Of a stretch of 64,000 nt of DNA, positions 39,027 to 48,913 are shown one piece after another. Under the pieces are notes generated by a model. That model saw nothing but the letters and a program-made list of their open reading frames with translations, was not told where the DNA came from and did no database searches. The position numbers and the translations under genes were made by a program. Source of the DNA: CAVRUZ01 sp963724495. Its GTDB lineage: Bacteria > Actinomycetota > Actinomycetes > Propionibacteriales > DAIQRJ01. Where the stretch lies: contig CAVRUZ010000002.1 of assembly GCA_963724495.1 (NCBI GenBank), positions 868,001-932,000 on the forward strand, in the 5' to 3' direction. Each line of letters begins with the position of its first letter. Position 1 is the first letter of the stretch.

Positions 39027-40210
39027 CGAATCTCCAGTGCTGCAAGGAAGTTCTCCAGGTTGCGGCGCGTCTCCACGACCGAGTCCCCGCCGAACTTCTC
39101 CGCCATCGCATCGGCCAGCACGAGGGCCACCATCGCCTCGGCCACCACACCCGCCGCCGGGACGGCACAGACATCGGAGCGCTGGTGGTGGGCGACCGCC
39201 GCCTCGTGGGTGGCGACATCGACCGTGCGCAGCGCCCGCGGAATCGTGGAGATGGGCTTCATGGCAGCGCGGACACGGAGCACCTCGCCGGTGCTCATTC
39301 CGCCTTCCACCCCACCGGATCGGCCCGACGTCCTGGTGAGGTGCCCGTCGACATTCACGATCTCGTCCTGGGCCAACGAGCCACGCGTCCGGGCGAGGTC
39401 GAAGCCGTCGCCGATCTCCACGCCCTTGATCGCCTGGATACCCATCAGGGCACCGGCGATACGCGAGTCGAGCTTCCGGTCGCCGTGCACGAACGACCCC
39501 AGCCCGACCGGCAGGCCGTAGGCGAGCACCTCCACCACGCCGCCAAGCGTGTCGCCCTCCCGGCGGGCAGCGTCGACCTCTTCGGCCATCCGGGCGGCGA
39601 GCTGGGGATCGAAGCACCGGGTTGGGTCGTCATCGATCGCGCCGAGATCGTCCGGCGTCGGGACGGCCGCACTGCGCTCGGCCGCGACCGTGCCGAGTTC
39701 GACGACATGGCTGAGGATCGACACTCCGGCGACCTGGTGGAGGTAGTTCTTGGCCACCGTGCCGAGCGCGACCCTGGTGGCCGTCTCGCGTGCGCTGGCC
39801 CGCTCGAGCACCGGCCGGGCTTCGTCGAAGCCGTACTTCTGCATGCCGGCCAGGTCGGCATGCCCGGGCCGCGGACGGGTGAGCGGTGCGTTGCGGGCCG
39901 AGTCGGCGACGCGAGCTGCCGTCTCCTCGTCGAGTGGGTCGGGCGCCATCACCTCTTCCCACTTCGGCCATTCGGTGTTGCCGACCCGGATGGCGACCGG
40001 CCCACCGAGCGTCAGGCCATGCCGCACTCCCCCGGTGAGTTCCACCTCGTCCTTCTCGAACTTCATCCGGGCCCCACGGCCGACACCCAGGCGACGGCGG
40101 GCGAGTTGCTCCGCGACGTGATCGCTCGTGACCTCCACTCCGGCAGGTACTCCTTCGAGGATGCCCACGAGAGCGCGGCCGTGCGATTCCCCTGCCGTCA
40201 ACCAACGCAT
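39023..40210 (-). CDS. aroC: Chorismate synthase
   Basis: 395 residues. FMN-dependent last step to chorismate. Starts MRWLTAGESHGRALVGILEG; the RRLGVGRGARMKFEKDEVELTGG, GHADLAGMQKYGFDEARPVLERASARETATRVALG and RTSGRSGGVEGGMSTGEV signatures are intact. Length matches actinobacterial AroC. First gene of the aroC-K-B-Q operon, all with overlapping or tight junctions. Confidence 0.97.
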   Translation of the reverse strand: MRWLTAGESHGRALVGILEGVPAGVEVTSDHVAEQLARRRLGVGRGARMKFEKDEVELTGGVRHGLTLGGPVAIRVGNTEWPKWEEVMAPDPLDEETAARVADSARNAPLTRPRPGHADLAGMQKYGFDEARPVLERASARETATRVALGTVAKNYLHQVAGVSILSHVVELGTVAAERSAAVPTPDDLGAIDDDPTRCFDPQLAARMAEEVDAARREGDTLGGVVEVLAYGLPVGLGSFVHGDRKLDSRIAGALMGIQAIKGVEIGDGFDLARTRGSLAQDEIVNVDGHLTRTSGRSGGVEGGMSTGEVLRVRAAMKPISTIPRALRTVDVATHEAAVAHHQRSDVCAVPAAGVVAEAMVALVLADAMAEKFGGDSVVETRRNLENFLAALEIR

Positions 40211-40298
40211 GTCGCCCAGTCTCCCAGATCGCCCTTCGCCGCTTCACTTCTCGCCGCTACCGGGACGGGTGCCAGGTTGGTCCCGGTCGCGACTGTTC

Positions 40299-41118
40299 TC
40301 AGCGTGCTGACAGCGCCGATCCCTCCCACACGAGAGCGAGCCACCAGCCCGCGAGCAGGAACGGTCCGAACGGCAGATGCGCCTTGCGGTCTCGTCGCCG
40401 GGTGACGACCAGGACCAACGCGGTCAGCCCACCGAGAGCGATGGCAATGACCAGCAGGAGGATCGCCCCGGCGACGCTCACGGCCGCGGCGGTGGCGGAG
40501 AGGACGAAGACCAGCTTCACATCGCCGAACCCGAGGCCTCCTCCGATCAGCGCCAGCACGAGGAACACCACCGACGTTGCGAGGCCGATCCCCAGGGCGA
40601 CGAGCAGGGTGCGGCCATGACTGGTCGCCAGGCAGCCGGCGGCGAGCGCGACGACCGCGACCCCGCTGGCGACGAGCGTGACCGGGTCGGGCAGCAGGTG
40701 CGCCCGCAGGTCGACATAGGCCAGCAGCGGGGCGGCTGCCGCGACCGACAACACCGATGGCACCAGCGGCCAGGGCACCGTCCAGACGAGAGATCCGGCG
40801 AGGACCGCGCCACCGAGTCCGGCGACCAGGCGCAACGGCCGCCAGCGCGCCAAGCATCAGGTAGTCGGCGGCGGGAGTGCCGTCGTCCTCGACGGGTGGC
40901 GGCATCGCCGCGAGCGCCACCGGCGACAGCAGGCCGGACAGGAGGGCCACGGCCGCCGTCAGGCCGATCCGGAGCCACACCCAGCCCGCACCCAGCTCGT
41001 GGGTGTTGGCGAGCCAGTCCGGGACGAGCATGTGCCAAGGATGCCGGACAGCTTCGGAGCACCGGGTCCATCGCCGCACAAGGGCCCCGGCCACTGACGC
41101 GCGAGCACCCGGATCCAT
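40299..41118 (-). CDS. Prepilin peptidase (type IV leader peptidase, short form), frame broken near 40842-40852
   Basis: Aspartyl membrane protease processing type IV pilin or type II secretion pseudopilins. C-terminal frame has both catalytic aspartate motifs, YVDLRAHLLPDPVTLV and GGGLGFGDVKLVFV, among several membrane helices. The N-terminal stretch (GWVWLRIGLTAAVALLSGLLSPVALAA) lies in the adjacent frame and joins near ARWRPLRLV by one extra base. Start is ATG at 41118 or 41031. The short form lacks the N-terminal methylase zinc motif. In other actinobacteria it often sits between aroE and aroC, as here. Confidence 0.82.
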
Positions 41119-41165
41119 CGGCACCAGCGTGGCCAGCCTGCGACTCGCAACATTCGGCCAAGCAC

Positions 41166-41181
41166 TCGCACGTATGTTCGA
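41166..41181 (+). promoter_or_regulatory. LexA-type SOS box upstream of alkB
   Basis: TCGCACGTATGTTCGA matches the mycobacterial LexA consensus TCGAAC-N4-GTTCGA at 11 of 12 fixed positions. It ends 21 bp before the alkB ATG and covers the -35 side of the promoter, the right place for repression. It also lies within 65 bp of the divergent prepilin peptidase start. Confidence 0.65.
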
Positions 41182-41189
41182 ACCGTGTC

Positions 41190-41195
41190 TACACT
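41190..41195 (+). promoter_or_regulatory. Possible -10 of a leaderless alkB transcript
   Basis: TACACT (41190-41195) resembles the TANNNT -10 element and its first base is 13 nt before the ATG at 41203. Transcription would start at or next to the ATG, and no ribosome-binding site is visible there, so the mRNA may be leaderless, a common arrangement in actinobacteria. No good -35 is seen. Confidence 0.4.
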
Positions 41196-41202
41196 GTGCG
41201 CC

Positions 41203-41836
41203 ATGACGGTGCAGTTGTCGCTGCTCGACGGGGCCGGCGACGGAGACGGTGACCTGGTCCCCTCGCTCGAGGGGCGGGCCGAGCGCACGGAGCTGACGCG
41301 CGGCGCCTGGGTCGACACGTGCGCCGGGTGGCTTCCGGGCACAGCGGATCTCTTCGACGCGTTGGCCGAGCAGGTGCCCTGGCGGGCCGAGAAGCGGCAG
41401 ATGTACGAGCGGATCGTCGACGTCCCGCGGCTGGTGTCCTTCTACGACGAGGGCGATGCCCTGCCGCACCCCCTGCTCGGACAAGGCGCTCGACCAGCTC
41501 AACAGCTACTACGGGCCGATGCTCGGCGAACCGCTCGTGACCGCCGGACTCTGCCTGTATCGCGACGGCCACGACTCGGTCGCCTGGCACGGCGACACGA
41601 TCGGCCGCGGCCGGCACGCGGACACCGTGGTCGCCATTCTCAGCCTGGGCAGCGAGCGGGCGCTGCTGCTCCGCGAGCGCGGTGGGGGCGCCTCCCGCCG
41701 CTTCCGGCTCGGCCCTGGCGACCTGCTGGTGATGGGCGGCAGCTGCCAACGCACCCATGAACACGCGGTTCCCAAGACCGCGACCTCAGTCGGGCCTCGG
41801 ATCAGCGTGCAGTTCCGACCCCACGGCGTGCGCTGA
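41203..41836 (+). CDS. alkB: AlkB-like DNA alkylation-repair dioxygenase, frame broken near 41479
   Basis: About 210 residues once joined. Fe(II)/2-oxoglutarate oxygenase that removes methyl lesions from DNA or RNA. The N-terminal frame (MTVQLSLLDG to FYDEGDALPHPLL) continues in the next frame as DKALDQLNSYYGPMLGEP; a duplicated G at 41479-41480 explains the shift. Fe ligands H129 and D131 (AWHGDTIG), the second His near residue 185-187 (RTHEHAVPK), and R199/R205 in RISVQFR (RxxxxxR) are all present. A leaderless ATG at 41203 or GTG at 41185 is the start. A LexA box lies upstream. Confidence 0.87.
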
Positions 41837-41854
41837 AGCGGCCGCCGAGGCTCC

Positions 41855-42700
41855 CTAGCGCGCGGTGCGCTCGGCCAGGGCACGTTTCCCGGCCGCCAGC
41901 ATGGCCGACACCGGTGCGGGGCTGCGGCCGGTCATGAGTTCGACCTGTCGGGCGGCCTGGTGGACCAGGAGGCTGAGGCCGCCGACGACGACCGCGCCAC
42001 GGTCGGTGGCCGCCCGGATGAGCGGCGTCGGCCAGGGGTGGTACAGCACGTCGAAGACCACCCGCGCACCAGCAGCCGCCTCGGCATGCTCGTCGAGCGC
42101 GCCGGTCGGCGTCGTGGCCACCAGGAGATCGGGTCGGCCGAATGCCTGGGCCGTCAGCTCCCTGATGTCGAGGTGCAGACCGGCCCGTTCCGCGGTCCCG
42201 GACAGCGCCGCGCGAGCGCGCTCCACCGAGCGGGCGACGACGGTCACCTGCGCACATCCGAGCGCGGCCACGGCCACGAGCACGGCCTGCGCTGTCCCGC
42301 CGGCACCGACGACCACCACGGTCGAACCCGACAAGGACGTCATGCCGGCCTCGGCCAGCGAGGCGACCACCCCGGCGACGTCGGTGTTGTCCGCGTCGTA
42401 GTGGCGCGGACCCGCGCCATCGTCGTCCGCCTCATTCCGTGCCACCAGCGTGTTCGCGACTCCGACCTTCGCGGCGAGGGGCGAGACCGCACGGGCCAGC
42501 GCGAAGGCTTCGGACTTCAGCGGCATCGTGACCGAGACCCCGTGCGGACGCTCGCGTTCGAGCACGTGACCGAGCGATCCGGGTGGCACCTCGATGGCGT
42601 CGTAGGTCCAGTCGAGGCCGAGGGCCGCGTAGGCGGCGCGGTGCAGGTTCGGCGACAGCGAGTGCGCAATCGGCTGCCCGACCACCAGGCAGCGGGTCAT
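41855..42700 (-). CDS. aroE: Shikimate 5-dehydrogenase
   Basis: 281 residues. NADPH-dependent reduction of dehydroshikimate. Substrate site QPIAHSLSPNLHRAAYAALGL and SVTMPLKSEAFALA (catalytic Lys), ADNTDVAG (Asp), NADP-binding VVVVGAGGTAQAVLVAVAALG. Convergent with alkB, only 18 bp apart, with no room for a separate terminator. Follows mltG by 4 bp, so probably the same operon. Confidence 0.95.
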   Translation of the reverse strand: MTRCLVVGQPIAHSLSPNLHRAAYAALGLDWTYDAIEVPPGSLGHVLERERPHGVSVTMPLKSEAFALARAVSPLAAKVGVANTLVARNEADDDGAGPRHYDADNTDVAGVVASLAEAGMTSLSGSTVVVVGAGGTAQAVLVAVAALGCAQVTVVARSVERARAALSGTAERAGLHLDIRELTAQAFGRPDLLVATTPTGALDEHAEAAAGARVVFDVLYHPWPTPLIRAATDRGAVVVGGLSLLVHQAARQVELMTGRSPAPVSAMLAAGKRALAERTAR

Positions 42701-42704
42701 CCGG

Positions 42705-43820
42705 TCAGCACTTGCCCGGGTGTTCCTTGCACCAACCGTTCACGAGCTGTTGCCGCCATCGCTCCCACTGGGTGTCGCTGGCGGTGAAGCGGGTCTCCCC
42801 GCTCTCGGGATCGACGGTGACGAAGTACATCCAGCGGCCCGGAGCCGGGTTGGCCGCCGCCTCCAACGCGCTCGCACCGGGATTGGAGATCGGGCCGGGC
42901 GGAAGGCCCTTGTGGATGTAGGTGTTGTACTGCGACCGGTTTCTGATCTGTCCTGGCCGCAGCAGAACCGCCGTGTCGCCTGGATACAGGTACTTCAACG
43001 TCGAGTCGAACTGCAGCTCCCGGTCGGCGTGCAACCGGTTGAGGACCACGCGGGCAACCTTCGGCATGTCCGCCTCCCGGTTCACCTCCTTCTCGACGAT
43101 GCTCGCCAGGGTCACGAACTCGGCCGGATCTTTGAGTCCCAGCCGTTGGGCTGCGTCGGTGACGCCGACCTTCTTGGCCTCCTGCACGTAGCGCGCCACC
43201 ATCATCTTCACGATGCCGGAGGCCGTGGGTTTGGCCGGCACGTCATAGGTGGCGGGGTACAGGTAGCCCTCGATGCCCTTGGCATACGCCGGGAGGCCGA
43301 TTGCCTGCGTGTCCTTCGCGGCAGCCGCGAAGTCGGCACTCTTCAGTCCGGTCCGCTTGGCCCAGGCCGCGAACACCTGCCTTGCGGTCCAGCCCTCCGG
43401 GATCGTGAGCCGATTGATCACCTTGCTACCCGGGTCGAGGAGGGCGGCGAGCGCAGCCGCGCCGGACATCTGCAGCTTGACCTGGTAGACGCCCGGCCGG
43501 ATCGAGGTCGCGTCGGGCTCCTGCCTGGCTGCCTTGCGGAACGACTCGGGGCTCTTGACGACACCCGCCGCGGTCAGGGTGTCGGCCATGTCGCTGAGCG
43601 TCGCGCCCTCGGGGATGGTGACGTTGACGCTGCCCTGCCCGGTGCCCACGTAGTCGTCGGTCTTGAGTTTGCCGCTGAGGTAGTCGGTGCCGCGGGTGAA
43701 CACCAGGTAGCCGCCGGCGACGATCACCGCCAGCGCGATGAACACCACGACCAGGGCTCGGGCGTTGCGGTGCCGCACGCGGTGCCGCGCACCGAAGCCC
43801 AGTTCGCCCAGCTCACCCAT
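42705..43820 (-). CDS. mltG: Endolytic murein transglycosylase MltG
   Basis: 371 residues from ATG at 43820 (longer frame to 43895 rejected). Basic cytoplasmic start, single membrane helix at about residues 22-41 (ALVVVFIALAVIVAGGYLV), then a LysM-like and YceG domain: VNVTIPEGATLSDMADTL, LTIPEGWTARQVFAAW, EGYLYPATYDV, catalytic-loop ASIVEKEVNREADMPKVARV (Glu) and QFDSTLKYL, with LPPGPISNPGASALEAAANPA. Ends peptidoglycan strands during synthesis. Confidence 0.95.
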   Translation of the reverse strand: MGELGELGFGARHRVRHRNARALVVVFIALAVIVAGGYLVFTRGTDYLSGKLKTDDYVGTGQGSVNVTIPEGATLSDMADTLTAAGVVKSPESFRKAARQEPDATSIRPGVYQVKLQMSGAAALAALLDPGSKVINRLTIPEGWTARQVFAAWAKRTGLKSADFAAAAKDTQAIGLPAYAKGIEGYLYPATYDVPAKPTASGIVKMMVARYVQEAKKVGVTDAAQRLGLKDPAEFVTLASIVEKEVNREADMPKVARVVLNRLHADRELQFDSTLKYLYPGDTAVLLRPGQIRNRSQYNTYIHKGLPPGPISNPGASALEAAANPAPGRWMYFVTVDPESGETRFTASDTQWERWRQQLVNGWCKEHPGKC

Positions 43821-43948
43821 CTGTCGGATCCTCCCGGATCCCCCCGTTGAGGCACTTTCCGCCGTCCGGAGCGAGGTCGGGGCCCGGCAGACCACCCGAT
43901 CGAGCGAACGATCGGGCCAGCGCGCCGGGTCGTGCCGACGGGTCCCCG

Positions 43949-44389
43949 CTAGAGCGGGATCCCCGGAGGCTCTCCGGTCGCGCGTTCGGCATCAAGCGCA
44001 GTTTGCACGATGACGGCCGCTGCAGCAGAGTCGACACGTTGCCGTCCCTTCGCCGCCGACGTCCCATTGGCCCGCATAAACCGCAATGCGGTCACCGTGG
44101 ACAGTCGTTCGTCCACGAGCCGGACCGGAACGGGCTCGATCAGCTCCTGGAGTCCGGTCGCGAACAATCGAGCCTTGGCCGCTGCCTTCCCTTCCGCTCC
44201 CGCCAGAGTGATCGGCAGGCCGACGAGGACTTCCAGCGCCTCATAGTCCTGGACGAGTGCCGCCAGCCCGGTCAGATCGCCTCCGCGCAGCACCTGCAGC
44301 GGCACCGCCAACGTCCCGGTCGCATCAGACCGGGCGACACCGACGCGCACGTCACCGACGTCGACCCCGATCCGCACTCCGGTGCGCAT
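43949..44389 (-). CDS. ruvX: Putative pre-16S rRNA nuclease YqgF/RuvX
   Basis: 146 residues. RNase H-like fold: RIGVDVGDVRVGVARSD (first acidic residue), LEVLVGLPITLAGAEG, VRLVDERLSTVTAL (catalytic Glu) and VDSAAAAVIVQTALD (last Asp). In E. coli YqgF matures 16S rRNA ends. Sits between alaS and mltG as in most actinobacteria, 8 bp from the alaS stop. Confidence 0.95.
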   Translation of the reverse strand: MRTGVRIGVDVGDVRVGVARSDATGTLAVPLQVLRGGDLTGLAALVQDYEALEVLVGLPITLAGAEGKAAAKARLFATGLQELIEPVPVRLVDERLSTVTALRFMRANGTSAAKGRQRVDSAAAAVIVQTALDAERATGEPPGIPL

Positions 44390-44397
44390 GCCGCCCC

Positions 44398-47085
44398 TCA
44401 GCCGGTCCGTCCGGCGATCGCCGCCCGCACGGCCGCGACGGCCTCCGCCAGCTGGTCCGGCCGGGTGCCGCCGCCCTGCGCGACGTCGTCCCGGCCACCG
44501 CCTCGCCCGCCGAGCGCCTCGGCAGCGGCACGCACGAGCGTCCCCGCCGAGAGCCCGCGATCGCGCCCGGCGGCGGTCGTCGCGACCACCACGCCCGGCT
44601 TCCCACCGGTGTCGGCGAGCGCCACCGCGACGCCTGGGCGGGAGTCGCCCAGCCGGCCGCGGATGTCGAGGGCGGCCTTTCGCAGGTCGGCAGCGCCCGT
44701 TCCGACGGGCGCCTCGAACACGGCGAACGCCACCCCGTCGATGTCATCGGCCGACTCGGCCACCCGGCCGGCGGAGGCCAGCACCGCCTGTCCGCGCTGC
44801 TGTTCCAGCTGGCGTTCGGCCGTTCGCAGCCTGGTCACCAGCTCCCCGACCCGGTCGTGCAGCTGCTCGGGCTGCACCTTGAGCAGGTCGGTGAGGCCCG
44901 CAACCAGGGCACGTTCCCGGCCGAGGAAGTGCAGGGCGTCCATGCCGACGAGGGCTTCCAGCCGACGCACGCCGGCGCCGACCGACGACTCACCGGTGAT
45001 GGTCAGCGCACCGACCTGCGAAGCGTGCGCGACATGGGTGCCACCGCACAGCTCGCGCGACCAGGCACCGCCGATCTCCACCACCCGGACGTCGGCGTCG
45101 TAGGTCTCGCCGAACAGGGCGAGGGCGCCGAGCTCGCGGGCCCGCGGCAGCGGCATCATCTGCGCCGACACCGGCAGGTCATGGCGCACGGCGCCGTTCG
45201 CGACGTCCTCGATCTCCGCCCGCAGATCGCTCGACAGTCCGTGCGTCCACGCGAAGTCGAGCCGCAGGTAGCCGGGCTTGTTGTACGACCCGGACTGAAG
45301 CGCGGTCGGACCGAGCACCTGGCGCAGAGCCGCGTGCACGATGTGGGTCCCTGAGTGGGCCTGGCAGGCCGAGAGGCGCCACTCGCCGTCGACCTCGGCG
45401 CGGACGTCGGTGCCGTCGGTGAGCTCGCCGCTCAGCACCTCCACCGTGTGCACGATGAGGTTCTTGACCGGCTTCTGCACGTCGCGGACGGCCAACTCCA
45501 CCCCGTCGGCCCGGATCCGCCCCTCGTCGGCGATCTGCCCGCCCGACTCCGCGTAGAACGGGGTACGGGCGAGCACGACCTGGGCGGTCTGCCCGGCGGT
45601 GATCGCCGACACCGGCTCGCCGTCGCGGAGGAGCCCGCGGACCTGTGAGTCAGCACCGAGCGTCGAGTACCCGACGAAGTCCGTGGGGCCCTTGGCGGCG
45701 AGTTCCCGGTACACCGACAGGTCGGCGTGGGCGTGCTTGCGCGACCGCGCGTCGTCCTTGGCGCGCTGCCGCTGTTCGTCCATCAGCCGTCGGAAGCCGT
45801 CGGTGTCGACGGTGAGGCCGGCTTCCGTGGCCATCTCGAGCGTCAGATCGATGGGGAATCCGTACGTGTCGTGCAGCGAGAACGCCCGGTCACCGGAGAG
45901 CGTGGCGCCGCCGGACGTCCGGACCTCGGCCACCGCGGTGTCGAAGATCGTCGTTCCTGACCGCAGCGTCTGGCGGAAGGCCTGCTCCTCGGCGTACGCG
46001 ATGTCGGAGATGCGGTCGTAGGTGCTGGCCAGTTCGGGGTAGCTCGCCTGCATGCAGTCGCGGCTGATCGGCATGAGCACCGGCAGCACCGGGTCCTCGA
46101 CTCCGAGCAGGCGCATCGAGCGGACCGCGCGCCGGATCAGCCGCCGCACCACGTAGCCACGCGCCTCGTTACCGGGCTTGACCCCGTCGCCGATGAGCAT
46201 CATCGAACTGCGGACGTGGTCGGCCACCACGCGCAGTCGCACGTCCACCTCGTGCGCGGCAGGATCGTCGGCACCGCCGCCGGCGTAGGTGACGCCGGCC
46301 ATCTTCGCGGCCGCTTCCAGGACCGGGAACACCTCGTCGATCTCGTACATGTTGTCGACGCCCTGGAGCAGGTAGGCGACGCGTTCGAGGCCCATACCCG
46401 TATCGATGTTGCGCTTCGGCAGATCACCGAGGATCGGGTAGTTGTCCTTCGCGCCGCCCTCACCCCGGATGTTCTGCATGAACACCAGGTTCCAGATCTC
46501 GAGGAAGCGGTCCTCGTCGACGATCGGACCACCGTCCGGTCCGTACTCAGGTCCCCGGTCGACGTAGATCTCGCTGTTGGGGCCGCACGGGCCGGGGATT
46601 CCCATCGACCAGTAGTTGTCGACCATGCCACGGCGTTGGATCCGCTCCGGCGGCACGCCGATGGCCTGCCACAGGGCGTCGGTCTCGTCGTCGTCGAGGT
46701 AGACCGTGACCCAGACCAGCTCCGGGTCGATCCCGAACCCGCCGTCGTCCTGCGATCGGGTGATGAGGTCCCAGGCGAGGCGGATGGCCTCGGCCTTGAA
46801 GTAGTCGCCGAAGGAGAAGTTGCCGTTCATCTGGAAGAACGTGCCGTGCCGGGTGGTCTTGCCCACCTCTTCGATGTCGCCGGTGCGGACGCACTTCTGC
46901 ACGCTCACCGCGCGGTCGAAGTCGGGGACGGCGTGGCCGAGGAAGTAGGGGACGAACGGCACCATGCCCGCGCCGACGAACAGCAGGTTGGGGTCGTCGA
47001 AGATCAGCGAGGCACTGGGTACCTCGACGTGGTCGTGGTCCTTGAAATGCTGCAGGAATCGCCGGCGGATCTCAGCGGTCTTCAT
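44398..47085 (-). CDS. alaS: Alanyl-tRNA synthetase
   Basis: 895 residues. Class II catalytic core from MKTAEIRRRFLQHFKDHDHVEV, with SASLIFDDPNLLFVGAGMVPFVPYFLG and the GMGLERVAYLLQGVDN motif 3 region. Editing/tRNA domain HSGTHIVHAALRQVLG with the four zinc ligands completed by ELCGGTHVAHASQVGAL. C-terminal coiled coil and DHH-like C-Ala domain end the chain. Full length, intact frame. Confidence 0.97.
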   Translation of the reverse strand: MKTAEIRRRFLQHFKDHDHVEVPSASLIFDDPNLLFVGAGMVPFVPYFLGHAVPDFDRAVSVQKCVRTGDIEEVGKTTRHGTFFQMNGNFSFGDYFKAEAIRLAWDLITRSQDDGGFGIDPELVWVTVYLDDDETDALWQAIGVPPERIQRRGMVDNYWSMGIPGPCGPNSEIYVDRGPEYGPDGGPIVDEDRFLEIWNLVFMQNIRGEGGAKDNYPILGDLPKRNIDTGMGLERVAYLLQGVDNMYEIDEVFPVLEAAAKMAGVTYAGGGADDPAAHEVDVRLRVVADHVRSSMMLIGDGVKPGNEARGYVVRRLIRRAVRSMRLLGVEDPVLPVLMPISRDCMQASYPELASTYDRISDIAYAEEQAFRQTLRSGTTIFDTAVAEVRTSGGATLSGDRAFSLHDTYGFPIDLTLEMATEAGLTVDTDGFRRLMDEQRQRAKDDARSRKHAHADLSVYRELAAKGPTDFVGYSTLGADSQVRGLLRDGEPVSAITAGQTAQVVLARTPFYAESGGQIADEGRIRADGVELAVRDVQKPVKNLIVHTVEVLSGELTDGTDVRAEVDGEWRLSACQAHSGTHIVHAALRQVLGPTALQSGSYNKPGYLRLDFAWTHGLSSDLRAEIEDVANGAVRHDLPVSAQMMPLPRARELGALALFGETYDADVRVVEIGGAWSRELCGGTHVAHASQVGALTITGESSVGAGVRRLEALVGMDALHFLGRERALVAGLTDLLKVQPEQLHDRVGELVTRLRTAERQLEQQRGQAVLASAGRVAESADDIDGVAFAVFEAPVGTGAADLRKAALDIRGRLGDSRPGVAVALADTGGKPGVVVATTAAGRDRGLSAGTLVRAAAEALGGRGGGRDDVAQGGGTRPDQLAEAVAAVRAAIAGRTG

Positions 47086-47391
47086 GGTCGGGTCTCCGAT
47101 GTGGGTGCCTCTGGGCCCGGCTCTGCCGGGCGCGCTCGTGGTTGCCCGGTGTGCCGGGCGTTGGGGGCGACGGACCGGCCACAGCGGCGACGAGTCCGGG
47201 CGGTCTCGCTACCCGTCGACTCGGCCTGCTGTGGCCCCGACTGCTCGTGCCGCGACCCGATACCTGGTCACGGGCGGCACACCCCGCATCTGGCTCCCCT
47301 TGATCTCCACTGGGCCTTGATCTCCACTGGGCCTCGATCTCCACTCGGCCGGTCACCAAGGCTACCGGAGCGCCGACCGCTCCCGGCTGGA
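47086..47391. other. 306-bp region between rarA and alaS
   Basis: No credible ORF. It holds the 17-bp tandem repeat described separately at 47299-47349, then about 200 bp of GC-rich sequence leading to the alaS start. The alaS promoter may lie here; no clear -35/-10 pair was found. No T-box features for tRNA-Ala are visible. Confidence 0.5.
47299..47349. repeat. Three tandem 17-bp repeats upstream of alaS
   Basis: Units 47299-47315 and 47316-47332 are identical (CTTGATCTCCACTGGGC); the third, 47333-47349, differs at two positions (CTCGATCTCCACTCGGC). The 17-bp period is not a codon multiple and the region is non-coding. Such arrays vary in copy number by slippage. It lies about 215-265 bp upstream of the alaS start. 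Confidence 0.9.
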
Positions 47392-48838
47392 TTAGGACGG
47401 CGTCCGGCCTGGGCTGTCCTCGCCGTCCTCGCCGCGGATGATGGCGCGCAGCCGTTCCCACCTCGCGCCGGCGTCGCGCTCGGCCCCGATCGGCTTCGGC
47501 CGGTAGTAGCGGCGGTCGGCGACGGGCACCGGCGCAAAGTCTTGCCGGGCCACACCGCGCGGGTCGTCGTGCGTGTACGTGTAGCCCTGCCCGTGGCCGA
47601 TCTTGTTGGCGGCGCCGTAGTGGGCGTCCCGCAATGCCGGTGGGACGCCGCCGATCCGGCCGGCCCGCACGTCCTCGACGGCCTCGGCTGATGGCCGTGG
47701 TCACCGCGTTGGACTTGGGCGCCAGCGCCAGGTAGGTCACGGCGTGCGCGAGGTTCAGCGCCGCCTCCGGCAGCCCCACCAGCTGCACGGTCTGGGCGGC
47801 CGCTACCGCGAGCGGGAGGGCATGCGGATCGGCCATCCCGACATCCTCACTGGCCAGGATCATCAGCCGGCGGGCGACGAAACGAGGGTCCTCTCCGGCC
47901 TCCAGCATCCGCGCCAGGTAGTGCAGGCCGGCGTCGACGTCGCTCCCCCGGATCGACTTGATGAAGGCCGAGATCACGTCGTAGTGCTGGTCACCGTCGC
48001 GGTCGTAGCGCACCGCCGCCCGGTCGACGGCCGCTTCGAGCGTGTCGACGTCGATGTCGGTGATCCCACGCGTGGTGGCGGCATCGGCGGCTGCCTCCAG
48101 GTAGCTCAGCGCTCGGCGCGCGTCGCCACCGGCCAGCCGGACGAGCGTCGAGAGCGCGTCCGGCTCGAGCGCGTGGCTGTTCCCGAGGCCGCGCGGGTCG
48201 GCCACGGCACGGACGACCACCTCGGTGACGTCGTCATCGGTGAGTGGCTCGAGCGTCAGCAACAGCGACCGCGAGAGCAGCGGGGAGATCACCGAGAAGA
48301 ACGGGTTCTCGGTGGTGGCGGCGACGAGTGTGACCCAGCGGTTCTCGACGCCCGGCAGCAACGCATCCTGCTGCGCCTTGGTGAACCGGTGCACCTCGTC
48401 GACGAACAGCACCGTCTCGGTCCCGCTCCGGCCGAGTTCCTTGCGGGCGTCCTCGAGGACCGCTCGCACCTCCTTCACGCCCGCCGATGTGGCCGACACC
48501 TCCACGAACCGGCGCTGGGTGGAGTGGCTGAGGATGCCGGCGATGGTCGTCTTGCCCGAGCCGGGCGGGCCCCACAGCAGCACCGACATCGCCCGGTCGG
48601 ACTCCACCAGTTGGCGAAGCGGCGAGCCCTCGGCTCGAAGCTGCTGCTGCCCGACGAGCTCGTCGAGGCTGACCGGACGCATCCGCACCGCCAGCGGCGT
48701 GGAGGAGTGACCCGTTGCGGCGAGGCTGCCCGCACTCGACGGTGGCGGCGGGCGTGAGCCGGCCGGATGGACGGGCTTGCTACCGCCGGGTGCATCGAAC
48801 AGGGCGGGATCGCCGGACTCGTCGGTGTCGGCGCTCAT
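47392..48838 (-). CDS. rarA: Replication-associated recombination protein A (RarA/MgsA), frame broken near 47686
   Basis: AAA+ ATPase of the clamp-loader family acting at stalled forks. ATG at 48838. Proline-rich N-tail, then LAVRMRPVSLDELVGQQQ, Walker A LWGPPGSGKTT (about residues 89-98), Walker B VLFVDEVHRF and sensor ATTENPFFSVISPLLSR. Near the C-terminus AVTTAIS is followed by wrong-frame residues; the next frame gives VRAGRIGGVPPALRDAHYGAANKIGHGQGYTYTHD and the usual end. One extra C in AGCC at about 47686 explains it; restored length about 481. Confidence 0.93.
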
Positions 48839-48913
48839 GCTCGTGAGCGTAGGTGACAGACGCGGCCGGACCGGGCTTCGTTCTCCATCTGCGGTGCGCC
48901 TGCAGGACGTTCC

